Made by a program: the position numbers and the translations under genes. A stretch of 64,000 nt of DNA from contig JAZRDR010000013.1 of assembly GCA_045660445.1 (NCBI GenBank), forward strand, positions 7,914-71,913. Direction: 5' to 3'. Each line of letters begins with the position of its first letter. The first letter of the stretch is position 1. The notes beneath the pieces were generated by a model. It was not told where the DNA came from, ran no database searches, and saw only the letters and a program-made list of their open reading frames with translations. Shown here piece after piece: positions 1 through 8,286 of this stretch. This DNA comes from Faeciplasma sp045660445 (GTDB lineage: Bacteria > Bacillota > Clostridia > Oscillospirales > Ruminococcaceae).

Positions 1-589
1 ATTTATAAGCTGTCTTTTTGCCCTTTTTGGCCGCCTCGTCGATATATTTTCCGCCGGGATAGGGATATCCCAAGGTGCGTGCAACCTTATCGAAGCACTC
101 ACCTGCGGCATCGTCACGGGTCTTGCCGATAACACGGTAGTGTGTATAGTCCAAAACCTCAACGATATGGCTGTGGCCGCCGCTTACAACAAGGCAAAGA
201 TAAGGAGGCTTAAGTTCGGGGTGAGAGATATAGTTTGCGGCAATGTGTCCTGCAATGTGGTGAACGGGCACAAGCGGCTTGTTCTTTGCAAATGCCAAGC
301 CCTTGGCATAGCTAACACCCACCAAAAGCGCGCCGATAAGCCCGGGGGCATACGTAACGGCAACGGCATCAATGTCGTCAAGTGTAACGTTTGCCTCTTC
401 AAGAGCTGATTTAACAACACGGCAGATGTTTTCGGTGTGTCTGCGTGAAGCTATCTCGGGCACAACGCCGCCGTAAAGCTTGTGTTCCTCTATCTGCGAG
501 GCAACTATATTCGATAAAACCTTCGCTCCATCTTCAACGACTGCGCAAGCAGTTTCGTCGCAAGAGCTTTCAATGGCAAGAATTTTCAT
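1..589 (-). CDS. tsaD: tRNA t6A threonylcarbamoyltransferase TsaD (partial)
   Basis: TsaD is the catalytic subunit of the complex that transfers the threonylcarbamoyl group to A37 of ANN-decoding tRNAs in the cytoplasm. About the first 196 residues are present; the rest lies beyond the left edge of the window. The reading frame opens with MKILAIESSCDETACAVVED, carries the ASRRH segment near residue 48, the metal-binding histidines in VHHIAGH (His111 and His115) and the SGGHSHIVEV loop, all typical of the Kae1/TsaD family. The ATG lies 9 bases after the rimI stop and follows GAGGAAAATT. Following rimI is the usual arrangement in Firmicutes (tsaE-tsaB-rimI-tsaD), although tsaE and tsaB are not upstream here. 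Identification is secure; the C-terminal half cannot be judged. Confidence 0.96.
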   Translation of the reverse strand, partial: MKILAIESSCDETACAVVEDGAKVLSNIVASQIEEHKLYGGVVPEIASRRHTENICRVVKSALEEANVTLDDIDAVAVTYAPGLIGALLVGVSYAKGLAFAKNKPLVPVHHIAGHIAANYISHPELKPPYLCLVVSGGHSHIVEVLDYTHYRVIGKTRDDAAGECFDKVARTLGYPYPGGKYIDEAAKKGKKTAYK

Positions 590-598
590 CAATTTTCC

Positions 599-1039
599 TC
601 AATTCTTAATACATTTAGTCATAAGTACTGCATTTTCTACAGGGCGTTGATAATAATTTCGTCTTATTCCCACTTCTTCAAAGCCCAAAGACTTGTAAAG
701 CGAAATGGCAGGAAGATTCGATTCCCTAACCTCAAGCATAACGAGCTCAGGTCTTGATATCGTTATCGCAGTGCCGATAAGCTCGCTTGCAAGCCCTTTT
801 CGTCTGTAATCGGGCGACACGGCAACGCTGTCGATATTCAACTCACCCACAACAAAGCAGGCTGTCAGATAAGCAACAACTTTATCATCATCCTCAACCG
901 AAAGGTTGATAAATTGCGGCTCGCCCTCTTCGATTCTGAAAATAAAGTCCTCCTCGCTCCAGGCGTCTGCCGTAAAGCAGGTCTTTTCAATCTCGATGAT
1001 GTCTTTTATATCATCGGGGTTCATAATTCTTAAGATCAT
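599..1039 (-). CDS. rimI: Ribosomal protein alanine N-acetyltransferase RimI (GNAT)
   Basis: A single-domain GNAT acetyltransferase of 146 residues, the usual RimI length. It would transfer acetyl from acetyl-CoA to the N-terminal amine of a protein, classically ribosomal protein S18. The acetyl-CoA motif A is visible as VAVSPDYRRKGLASELI near residues 73-89, with the RxxGxA pyrophosphate loop, and the C-terminal SLYKSLGFEEVGIRRNYY is the standard GNAT motif B region. The first ATG has AAGGA upstream at good spacing; a second Met at residue 6 is possible. It sits 2 bases after rsmI and 9 bases before tsaD, so it is translated in one operon with them. The true substrate cannot be read from the sequence. 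Confidence 0.9.
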   Translation of the reverse strand: MILRIMNPDDIKDIIEIEKTCFTADAWSEEDFIFRIEEGEPQFINLSVEDDDKVVAYLTACFVVGELNIDSVAVSPDYRRKGLASELIGTAITISRPELVMLEVRESNLPAISLYKSLGFEEVGIRRNYYQRPVENAVLMTKCIKN

Positions 1040-1041
1040 CG

Positions 1042-1875
1042 TTATTCCTTTTCCGACAAGAACATGCTGTAAAGCTCGCTCTTCGAAATTCCCGTTGCCT
1101 TTGCGATCTCTCGGCAGGCATCAGCAGCTCTCATTCCCTTTGAAACAAGGGATTTCACCTGCTCAAGTGCGGTTTCCTCGCTTGCGGGCTCTTCAGGTTC
1201 GCGGGCACCCTCAACGATAATAACAAACTCGCCCCTTGGCTGACGCTTATCGTCGTCATAAAGGTCCTGCGCCTGCGAAAGAGTTGTTCTTATAACCTCT
1301 TCGTGGAGCTTTGTAAGCTCACGGCAGAGGGTGACCTTTCTGTCGCCAAAGAACTTAAGCATATCCTTTAAAGTTGCAACCAGCTTGTGCGGTGCTTCAT
1401 AAAAGATAAGCGTTCTTGTGTCAAGTGCGGCATAAGCAAGCATTTCATATCTTGAACGCTTGGCAGTCGAGGGGAAGCCTTCAAACGAAAAGCGGCTGGT
1501 GTCAAGCCCCGAAATCGCAAGTGCCGATATCAAAGCGCTCGGCCCGGGAACGACTTCGGTGGGAATTCCATGCTCGGCACAAAGGCGGACTAAATCCTCT
1601 CCCGGATCGGAAATGCAGGGCATTCCGGCATCGGTAATAACAGCACAAGTCTCACCCGCAACGATGCGGTTTATAATGTTCTCGCCCGAATATTTGTGGT
1701 TGTGCTCGTGATAGCTGACCATCGGCTTTTTAATATCAAAATAGTTTAAAAGCTTTGCCGAAACTCTTGTATCCTCTGCCGCGATAAAGTCAACGCTTTT
1801 AAGCGTCTCTATCGCGCGGTATGTCATATCGCCAAGATTTCCTATCGGTGTTCCGACAACGTAAAGCTTGCTCAT
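1042..1875 (-). CDS. rsmI: 16S rRNA (cytidine1402-2'-O)-methyltransferase RsmI
   Basis: RsmI methylates the ribose of C1402 in the decoding centre of 16S rRNA using S-adenosylmethionine. The 277-residue protein has the family signature at its N terminus, VGTPIGNLGDMTYRAIETL, then AAEDTR, followed by the SAM-binding DAGMPCISDPGEDLVRL stretch (about residues 82-98) and VPGPSALISALAISGL (about 108-123) of the tetrapyrrole-methylase fold. The C-terminal tail (about 230-277) is the small helical domain found in this family. AAAGGAAAAGTG precedes the ATG. It is the middle gene of a minus-strand run of translation genes, 17 bases after the TrmN6-like methylase. Assignment is secure. Confidence 0.95.
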   Translation of the reverse strand: MSKLYVVGTPIGNLGDMTYRAIETLKSVDFIAAEDTRVSAKLLNYFDIKKPMVSYHEHNHKYSGENIINRIVAGETCAVITDAGMPCISDPGEDLVRLCAEHGIPTEVVPGPSALISALAISGLDTSRFSFEGFPSTAKRSRYEMLAYAALDTRTLIFYEAPHKLVATLKDMLKFFGDRKVTLCRELTKLHEEVIRTTLSQAQDLYDDDKRQPRGEFVIIVEGAREPEEPASEETALEQVKSLVSKGMRAADACREIAKATGISKSELYSMFLSEKE

Positions 1876-1892
1876 TTCACTTTTCCTTTCGC

Positions 1893-2612
1893 TTATATAA
1901 GCTTGTATATTCTTTTCATCTCATCAGAATAGGCTTCGCCGTTTTTGCCCTTAACAAAAAGCGGTTTTTCTATCTTTAAAAACTTCGAGCCGCCCAGCCT
2001 GCCCTCAACAAGAATAAGCCAAGGCTCTGACTCCTCGTTTTTGTGAACGCACCTTAACCTCTTTGGCTCGATTCCGTTTTGGCGCATAGCTTCTATCACG
2101 TCGGCCAAACGCTCCGGTCGGTTACAGATGCAAAGCCTGCCGCCGAATTTAAGTGCGCGCTTAGCAGTTTTGCAAACATCAAACATCGTGCAGGCGATCT
2201 CGTGTCTTGCAATCGACACTGCCTCAGTGTCGTTTTTGGCGCCCGTGTTATCAATTTTATAAGGAGGGTTGCAGGTGATAACGTCAAGCTGATAGGGCGG
2301 TGTCCACTCCTTAAGATCAGCGTGAACGGGCTTGATGTTATCGCAGCTTGATTCCTTCACAGATAAACACAACTGATCGTATGCTTTTTCTTGCAATTCA
2401 ACGGCGAAAATTTCGCTCGGCTTAAAATTCCTTTGCATTAAAAGAGCAACTATGCCGTTTCCCGTGCAAAGGTCTAAAACCTTGTCCTTGTGTCTTGGGG
2501 CGGCAAAATCGGCAAGCAAAAATGCATCAGTGCCGAATCTATGCTCGCTTGAAACGCAAACGCTTATCCCATCGCCCAGCGATTCATATGTAAGATCGGT
2601 GTATTTATTCAC
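1893..2612 (-). CDS. tRNA1(Val) (adenine37-N6)-methyltransferase-like protein
   Basis: A class I SAM-dependent methyltransferase of 239 residues. The SAM-binding motif I is DLCTGNGIVALLM (about residues 46-58), and the catalytic motif IV of N6-adenine methylases is ITCNPPYKI (about 111-119), which points to an exocyclic amine of adenine as target. The architecture and length fit the TrmN6/YfiC family that methylates A37 of tRNA-Val in E. coli; in Firmicutes homologues this exact substrate is inferred, not shown. Its start overlaps the end of dusB by 8 bases, and rsmI follows after 17 bases, so it is translationally linked to tRNA and rRNA modification genes. A different N6-adenine RNA substrate is the main alternative. 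Confidence 0.85.
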   Translation of the reverse strand: MNKYTDLTYESLGDGISVCVSSEHRFGTDAFLLADFAAPRHKDKVLDLCTGNGIVALLMQRNFKPSEIFAVELQEKAYDQLCLSVKESSCDNIKPVHADLKEWTPPYQLDVITCNPPYKIDNTGAKNDTEAVSIARHEIACTMFDVCKTAKRALKFGGRLCICNRPERLADVIEAMRQNGIEPKRLRCVHKNEESEPWLILVEGRLGGSKFLKIEKPLFVKGKNGEAYSDEMKRIYKLI

Positions 2613-3588
2613 TTAAACGCACCCTTTCACGAATTTCATCAGCCATCTTCAAAAGCTCATCAAACGAGCATAGGTTTCCTGCCGCCGCACGCATTGCTGC
2701 TGCACCCGGAAGCCCCTTTATATACCAAGCAACGTTCTTTCTTGCTTCTCTTATTCCCTGCTTTTCGCCCTTTAAGGAAATTATAAGCTCAACGTGCTTA
2801 AGCATGGTTTGAATTCTTGCTTCAACGTCAGGCTCAGGAAGGATTATGCCGTTTTGAAGATATTCTTTAATGTTTTCAAACACCCACGGCCTGCCATAGC
2901 TTGATCTTGCCAAAGAAACAAGGTCACACCCTGTTTCGTCATACATTCTTTTGGCGTCAATGCCGTTTTTAATGTCGCCGTTGCCGATAACGGGAACGCT
3001 GACTGCCTGCTTAACGGCTTTGATTATCGACCAATCAGCCTCGCCCGAGTACATCATTTTTCTTGTTCTTGGGTGAACGGCAATTGCTGCGGCGCCTGCT
3101 TCTTCCATAAGGCAGGCAAACTCGATGGCGTTGATGTGCTCTTCGTCCCATCCTGCCCTTATCTTAACGGTTATCGGCACACTTGCCACGTCAGTTGCCG
3201 CTTTAACGATATCTTGAGCAAGCTTAGGCGTTTTCATCAAAGCGCTTCCTCCGCCGGGGTTAACGACCTTCGGCACGGGACAGCCCATGTTTATATCTAT
3301 AATATCGGGCTTATAACCCTCGACAATTTTAACGGCACGCGCGATATATTCAGGCTCCTCGCCGAAAAGCTGGATGGCATAAGGACGCTCGGGCTCGGTA
3401 ACCTCGCAAAGCTCCTTGGTCTTGCGGTCAGAATAGCAAAGGCCTTTTGCCGAGACCATCTCACTTGTCAGCAAGCTTGCGCCGAACTCTTTACACATAA
3501 GTCTGTAAGCACGGTCAGCAACCGAAGCCATCGGTGAAAGCGCACAAAGCTTTTCAATTTTAACGCCGCCGATGCTTATCTGTGACAT
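2605..3588 (-). CDS. dusB: tRNA-dihydrouridine synthase DusB
   Basis: An FMN- and NADPH-dependent enzyme that reduces specific uridines in tRNA D-loops to dihydrouridine. The TIM-barrel core is recognisable from APMASV-type N-terminal residues (LSPMASVADRAYR), SEMVSAKGLCY, and the catalytic-cysteine loop NMGCPVPKVVNPGGGSALM (about residues 97-115), followed by KIRAGWDEEHINA, AVHPRTRKMMYSG and VIGNGDI, the phosphate-binding strands for FMN. The start is placed at the ATG of MSQISIGG because AAGGAG lies 8 bases upstream; an in-frame GTG nine bases earlier overlaps that ribosome binding site and is unlikely. Length (327 residues) is normal. It leads the minus-strand operon, divergent from polA. 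Confidence 0.94.
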   Translation of the reverse strand: MSQISIGGVKIEKLCALSPMASVADRAYRLMCKEFGASLLTSEMVSAKGLCYSDRKTKELCEVTEPERPYAIQLFGEEPEYIARAVKIVEGYKPDIIDINMGCPVPKVVNPGGGSALMKTPKLAQDIVKAATDVASVPITVKIRAGWDEEHINAIEFACLMEEAGAAAIAVHPRTRKMMYSGEADWSIIKAVKQAVSVPVIGNGDIKNGIDAKRMYDETGCDLVSLARSSYGRPWVFENIKEYLQNGIILPEPDVEARIQTMLKHVELIISLKGEKQGIREARKNVAWYIKGLPGAAAMRAAAGNLCSFDELLKMADEIRERVRLSE

Positions 3589-3676
3589 TTTCCGCACTCC
3601 TTAACCAGAACATAAAAATACATCGTAATTATATCACAAAATTTTGTTTTTGGGTAGAGGTTTTTATAAATTTATG

Positions 3677-3696
3677 TTATACTATTAATAGTATAA
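3677..3696. promoter_or_regulatory. Perfect 20-bp palindrome in the polA leader
   Basis: The sequence TTATACTATTAATAGTATAA reads identically on both strands. It ends 20 bases before the polA ATG and contains -10-like hexamers (TATACT, TATAAT) on the plus strand. It lies between the divergent dusB operon and polA. It could be a repressor site or a chance AT-rich palindrome. I could not pair a convincing -35 box with it. Confidence 0.5.
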
Positions 3697-3716
3697 TTTT
3701 TTGGAGGGAATTTCAC

Positions 3717-6233
3717 ATGAAAATTCTTCTTATCGACGGTAATTCGATCTTAAACCGCGCTTTTTACGGCATTAAGCTTTTGACAAACTCGAAAGGGGTT
3801 TATACCAATGCCGTAACTGGCTTTATGAATATATATTTAAAAGAGCTTGAGGCAGTCAAGCCCGACTGCGCCGCCGTGGCTTTTGACATGAAGGCAAAAA
3901 CGTTCCGCCACCTTGCCTGCGATTTTTATAAAGCAAACCGCAAGGGAATGCCCGATGAGCTTGCTTCACAGCTTCCCTTGATAAAAGAGCTTCTTAAACA
4001 CCTTGGCATCCCCACTCTTGAGCTTGAGGGATGGGAGGCTGACGATATCTTGGGCTCTGTTTCAAAGCTTTTTGCAGATAACGGACACGAGGCTTACGTT
4101 CTTTCCGGTGACAGAGACAATCTTCAGCTTATCCGCGACGGCGTGACCGTTCGCCTTGCCACCACAAAGGAAACTATAACCTTTGACCGTGACCGATTCT
4201 TCGAGCAATACGGCACCGAGCCGATAAATCTCATCGACATAAAGGCACTGATGGGCGACTCGTCGGATAATATCCCCGGCGTTGCGGGAGTTGGCGAAAA
4301 AACCGCGCTTTCTCTTATCGGGACTTATCAGACTATCGAGAATTTATACGATAATTTAGAGGATGCTCCCCTTTCCGCAGGCGTTAAAAACAAGCTTGCA
4401 AACGGCAAGGAATCAGCGTTCCAAAGCAAATGGCTTGCAACCATTTCAACCGAAGCGCCCATCTCCAAAAACTGCGATGATTACAAGTTCTTCACGGCTG
4501 ATAGATCTGCTGCCGCAACCCTTTTGACAGAGCTTGAAATGTTCAAGCTTCTTGAAAGACTTCATTTAAGTGACGTTGAGGTTGCTCCCGCAGAAGCTGT
4601 CAACGAGATCAGCGATAGCTATACCCTTGCCCCTCTTAGCAGCGAAGCTATTGCTAAAATTGGCGAAAGCTCGTTTGTGTTTGATGAAAAGCTCTCGGTT
4701 TTCGCTGACGACATTATATATGAAACCGAGGATGAATCGCTTATCCTTGAATATTTTGCATCGCCATCATCAAAAACAGTTTTCGATGCAAAGGATGCTT
4801 ATAAATTTGCCTTCACTCGCGGCAGAGAGCTTAAAAACGTAAAATTCATCTGCGATTTGGCAGGATATCTTTTAAACTCGCAGGCAAGCGATTATTCGGT
4901 TAAAAACCTCTCGGCAGCTTATGGCGTGGCATATAGCTCGGATGAAAATTTCGCAGATCTTTTAACTCTTAACCGTCTTGCAGCCGCGCTTGAAAAAGAG
5001 ATCAAAGAAACCGAAATGGAATACCTTCTTTACGAGGTTGAACAGCCCCTTTGCGAGGTTTTGGCCGAGATGGAGGTTTTGGGCGTTTCCGTTGACAAGG
5101 ACGGAATTAAAAAGTTCGGCGATATGCTTGATGAAAATATTTCCCGTGTCCGCACGGAAATTTATTCTCTTGCAGGCAAGGAGTTTAACATCGCATCCCC
5201 AAAACAGCTTGGAGTTTTGCTCTTCGAGGATATGGGGCTTCCTTGCAAGAAGAAAACCAAAAGCGGATATTCAACAAGCGCCGAGGTTTTGGAAGAGCTT
5301 TTGGGTGTTCACCCAATAATCTCGCTTATATTAGAATATCGAACACTTACAAAGCTTGCTTCAACTTACGTTGATGGGCTTTTGGAAGTGGTTTGCGAGG
5401 ACTCGCGCGTGCGCTCGAGCTTTAAGCAGACCGAAACGAGAACGGGACGCATATCCTCAGCAAACCCGAATATGCAAAACATCCCCGTTAGAACAGAGCT
5501 CGGAAAAGAAATGCGCCGCTTCTTCGTGGCTCCCAAGGGAAAAGTTCTTTTGGATGCCGACTATAGCCAGATCGAGCTTAGAGTTCTCGCCTCGATGTGC
5601 GATGACAAAAATATGATAGATATCTTCCTTTCGGGAGCTGATATTCACACAAGAACGGCATCGCAGGTGTTTAATCTTCCAGAGGATTTTGTTGATGCCG
5701 ACATGCGCCGTGCCGCAAAGGCCGTTAACTTCGGCATCGTTTACGGAATCGGAGCGTTCAGCCTTTCAAAAGACATCGGTGTTTCAGTTCAAGAGGCTGA
5801 CAGATACATCAAGGGCTATCTTGCAAGCTTCCCCGGCGTTGAAAAGTTTATGTCCGAGACTGTTGATTACGGAATTAAAAACGGATATGTTAAAACCCTG
5901 TTCGAAAGACGCCGTTATATTCCCGAACTTTCGAATTCAAACAAAAATCTTCAGGCATTTGGCAAGCGTGCCGCGATGAACGCTCCTATTCAGGGAACTG
6001 CCGCAGATATCATTAAGATCGCGATGGTTAAGGTTTATAACCGCCTGAAAAAAGAGCTTCCCGAGGCGAAGCTTATCCTGCAGGTTCACGACGAGCTTAT
6101 TGTCGAGGCTCCCACAGAGCTTGCCGAAAGAGCTGCCGAGATCTTGGGCGAGGAAATGAGAAATGCCGTATCGCTTAAGGTTCCGCTTGTTGCCGAGGTT
6201 GGCAAGGGCGAAAACTGGCTTTTGTCACACTAA
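3717..6233 (+). CDS. polA: DNA polymerase I
   Basis: Family A DNA polymerase used for Okazaki fragment processing and repair. The 838 residues hold three parts: an N-terminal 5'-3' exonuclease (about 1-290, with LIDGNSILNRAF, GWEADDI and GDSSDNIPGVAGVGEKTA), a middle region at the place of the 3'-5' exonuclease that lacks the DxE metal-binding motif and is therefore probably inactive for proofreading (as in Taq and Bacillus enzymes), and a polymerase domain with motif A DADYSQIELRVL, motif B RRAAKAVNFGIVYG and motif C VHDELIVEA. The ATG chosen follows TTGGAGGGAATTTCAC, a strong ribosome binding site; the frame is open further upstream but without one. The HAD phosphatase follows after 15 bases. 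Confidence 0.97.
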   Translation: MKILLIDGNSILNRAFYGIKLLTNSKGVYTNAVTGFMNIYLKELEAVKPDCAAVAFDMKAKTFRHLACDFYKANRKGMPDELASQLPLIKELLKHLGIPTLELEGWEADDILGSVSKLFADNGHEAYVLSGDRDNLQLIRDGVTVRLATTKETITFDRDRFFEQYGTEPINLIDIKALMGDSSDNIPGVAGVGEKTALSLIGTYQTIENLYDNLEDAPLSAGVKNKLANGKESAFQSKWLATISTEAPISKNCDDYKFFTADRSAAATLLTELEMFKLLERLHLSDVEVAPAEAVNEISDSYTLAPLSSEAIAKIGESSFVFDEKLSVFADDIIYETEDESLILEYFASPSSKTVFDAKDAYKFAFTRGRELKNVKFICDLAGYLLNSQASDYSVKNLSAAYGVAYSSDENFADLLTLNRLAAALEKEIKETEMEYLLYEVEQPLCEVLAEMEVLGVSVDKDGIKKFGDMLDENISRVRTEIYSLAGKEFNIASPKQLGVLLFEDMGLPCKKKTKSGYSTSAEVLEELLGVHPIISLILEYRTLTKLASTYVDGLLEVVCEDSRVRSSFKQTETRTGRISSANPNMQNIPVRTELGKEMRRFFVAPKGKVLLDADYSQIELRVLASMCDDKNMIDIFLSGADIHTRTASQVFNLPEDFVDADMRRAAKAVNFGIVYGIGAFSLSKDIGVSVQEADRYIKGYLASFPGVEKFMSETVDYGIKNGYVKTLFERRRYIPELSNSNKNLQAFGKRAAMNAPIQGTAADIIKIAMVKVYNRLKKELPEAKLILQVHDELIVEAPTELAERAAEILGEEMRNAVSLKVPLVAEVGKGENWLLSH

Positions 6234-6248
6234 AATCAGGAGAAAACC

Positions 6249-6902
6249 ATGAAAAAATATATTCTTTTTGACCTTGACGGAACGCTTACAGATTCCGCAC
6301 CCGGAATTATGAATTCGTTCAGACACGCCATTAAGCATTACGGCCTTCCCGATCAAACCGATACCGAGCTTAAAAGATACGTTGGCCCTCCGCTGATGGA
6401 GTCGTTTTCAAGATATTTCGGGTTTGATGAGGAAAAATCCGCAGAGGCTGTTTCGGTATATCGCAGTTATTTTGCCGTTAAAGGACTTTTTGAAAACGAC
6501 GTTTACGAAGGCATCCCCGAGGCTTTGGAAAAACTTAAGAAGGCAGGCTTCATTCTTGCGGTTTCCACCTCTAAGCCCGAGGTTTATGCCAAAAGGATCC
6601 TTGAGCATTTTGAGCTTGACGGATTTTTCGCAACGGTTTGCGGCATTCCTTTGGGCGATGAGGGGATGACCAAAGCGGCTGTTATTGCCGAAACTCTCGA
6701 GAGGCTTGGCGTTAACGACGCCGACTCGGTTTTAATGGTTGGCGACAGGGATTACGACGTTAAGGGCGCTCGCAGAAACGGTATCGAGTGCTTGGGCGTG
6801 CTTTTCGGATATGGAAGCCGCGAAGAGCTTGTGGATGCTGGCGCTGTTGCGTGTGCCAAAACCCCCGCTGAAATGGCTGATATGATTTGCAAGATGAGAT
6901 AA
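6249..6902 (+). CDS. HAD-family hydrolase, phosphoglycolate phosphatase-like
   Basis: A haloacid-dehalogenase-superfamily phosphatase of 217 residues. Motif I is FDLDGTLTDS with the nucleophilic Asp at residue 8 and the acid/base Asp at residue 10; motif II is AVSTSKPEV; the lysine of motif III is in the KPEVYAKRIL region; and motif IV is MVGDRDYDVKGARRNG near residue 160. A helical cap lies between motifs I and II (about 15-85). This is the Gph/PpaX/YjjG-like subgroup; candidate substrates are phosphoglycolate or pyrophosphate, but the sequence does not decide. AGGAG precedes the ATG, and it probably shares the polA transcript. A hairpin terminator follows at once. Confidence 0.88.
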   Translation: MKKYILFDLDGTLTDSAPGIMNSFRHAIKHYGLPDQTDTELKRYVGPPLMESFSRYFGFDEEKSAEAVSVYRSYFAVKGLFENDVYEGIPEALEKLKKAGFILAVSTSKPEVYAKRILEHFELDGFFATVCGIPLGDEGMTKAAVIAETLERLGVNDADSVLMVGDRDYDVKGARRNGIECLGVLFGYGSREELVDAGAVACAKTPAEMADMICKMR

Positions 6903-6906
6903 AATA

Positions 6907-6932
6907 AAACCCTTGGAGAGATCCAAGGGTTT
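6907..6932. terminator. Bidirectional intrinsic terminator
   Basis: An 11-bp stem, AAACCCTTGGA pairing with TCCAAGGGTTT around a GAGA loop. It ends the polA/HAD unit on the plus strand. On the minus strand it is followed by a T-rich run and lies downstream of the DUF1015 gene, so it may serve both convergent units. Confidence 0.85.
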
Positions 6933-6995
6933 GTTTATTCAAAGGTATCCGCCTTCAGCGGATGGATGCAGCACTCGGGCGCTTTTTTCATTGCT

Positions 6996-8222
6996 TTACT
7001 CAACTATCTTCTTAGCTTCTAAATAGTATCTCTTATCATAAGCGTGCCCCATTGAGAAGGTCTTTCTGGGCAATGCGCCGTCGGCAACGACTGCAGGGAA
7101 AAGCTCCTGCTTTTTCATTGTCTCAAGCTCGAAGCCGATGGAATTCGGCACTTCAGAGAGCTTTGCCAAAACGTCATCCCCGTGTATATAGTCGATCTTG
7201 CAGCCGCTTCGCTTAACATATTCATCCAAGAATATCTGCAAGCTTCCCACAGTAAGCTTTGAAAGCGGTTTGTGAATATATTTTCTAACCTTTTTCCCGT
7301 CAAGATGGGCCCACAAGCCATGCTCGCTCTTTTCGTTGGAAAGACCTAAGTGTTCCTCCATCTTTTCCAACAGGTCAGCGGTGTCAACCTCTGTAAGAAT
7401 TCTGTGGATAGCTTCAAACTCCAAAGCCTCGCTGTGAAGGTTAACTATCTCGCACAAAGCGTATCTTGCAGGGTGGCTTGAAAGATCCTTATCGGGATTT
7501 TCGCGCTTAAGCTTCTCATAATGCTCTTTGGCAGTGGCTAAAGAATGGTTGCCGTCGCCCATCGCATAAAGCATTGGGGACTTCTCGGAAAGCTTAACAA
7601 GTGCCGAATCTATCTTTTCGTGCATCTCTTCGGGGACCAAGAACCCTCTTGCGTGCCCTCCTCCAAGCATAAGCTCGAAGTCATAAAGCTTTTCGGGACA
7701 ATTCCCCTCAAGCGGTTCGATAACTGTTTTAAGCTCGTCGTCAATTAAAATCATTATGTGAGGAAGCTCGATCTCAGCATTCTCACGGATTTTAAGTCTT
7801 GGAGGGATCCTTTCGGGAACGGTGGCTTCTGTCGCACGCACGCTTGAAGCGCTCCCCTTGTGATAGTCATATTCCTCTAAATCAACAGCACCAACCAAGC
7901 CCTGACGGGGCTTACCGTCAGCCTGGACACGCTCGAGATAGACAAAAGCGTTTTTATATTCTTTGAATATTCCGCTTTCAAGATAAGCCTTGATGTTTTC
8001 GTTTATCTTTAAAATGCGATCCTCGACACCCTCCTGCTCAAGATATATCTCGGGCAAAACAAGGCGCAGCGTGCTGGGGGCATCCAAAACAGTGTTTTCG
8101 GCATTTGCCCAATATTCAGGCTCGCTGGTGTATTGATCGCAGGCAACGACTGCCCATTTTGTCATATCAGCATCGGCAGGAAGCAAAATGTCCGCCGAGC
8201 GAAAAGCTGTGTTGAATTTCAT
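6996..8222 (-). CDS. DUF1015 family protein
   Basis: A 408-residue cytoplasmic protein with the full-length DUF1015 architecture: N-terminal KFNTAFRSADILLPAD, WAVVACDQYTSEPEYW (about 25-40), LGGGHARGFLVPEE near the middle, and the highly conserved YAMGDGNHSLATAKEHYE. The biochemical role of the family is not established; from memory it often neighbours serine-biosynthesis genes in anaerobes, but here serC-serA are 50 kb away. The start is the ATG of MKFNTAFR because AGAGGAG lies 7 bases upstream; the frame is open further upstream into the secA terminator without a ribosome binding site. It follows secA in the same direction, separated by a strong hairpin. Confidence 0.85.
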   Translation of the reverse strand: MKFNTAFRSADILLPADADMTKWAVVACDQYTSEPEYWANAENTVLDAPSTLRLVLPEIYLEQEGVEDRILKINENIKAYLESGIFKEYKNAFVYLERVQADGKPRQGLVGAVDLEEYDYHKGSASSVRATEATVPERIPPRLKIRENAEIELPHIMILIDDELKTVIEPLEGNCPEKLYDFELMLGGGHARGFLVPEEMHEKIDSALVKLSEKSPMLYAMGDGNHSLATAKEHYEKLKRENPDKDLSSHPARYALCEIVNLHSEALEFEAIHRILTEVDTADLLEKMEEHLGLSNEKSEHGLWAHLDGKKVRKYIHKPLSKLTVGSLQIFLDEYVKRSGCKIDYIHGDDVLAKLSEVPNSIGFELETMKKQELFPAVVADGALPRKTFSMGHAYDKRYYLEAKKIVE

Positions 8223-8249
8223 ATGTTTCTCCTCTGTACACTTTGCTTG

Positions 8250-8286
8250 GCGGAAGCTAATCCGCCTTCGGCGGATTAGCTTCCGC
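8250..8286 (-). terminator. 17-bp perfect hairpin at the secA stop codon
   Basis: Arms GCGGAAGCTAATCCGCC and GGCGGATTAGCTTCCGC pair perfectly around a TTC loop. The secA stop codon lies inside the right arm. No T-run follows on the minus strand, so it may stabilise the secA 3' end or reduce read-through into the DUF1015 gene and not be a classic intrinsic terminator. Confidence 0.65.

Noticed and set aside
3582..3716. N-terminal extension of polA
   Set aside because: The frame is open upstream, but this region lacks a ribosome binding site, encodes a sequence unlike polymerase I and overlaps dusB; the ATG after TTGGAGGG is clearly better.
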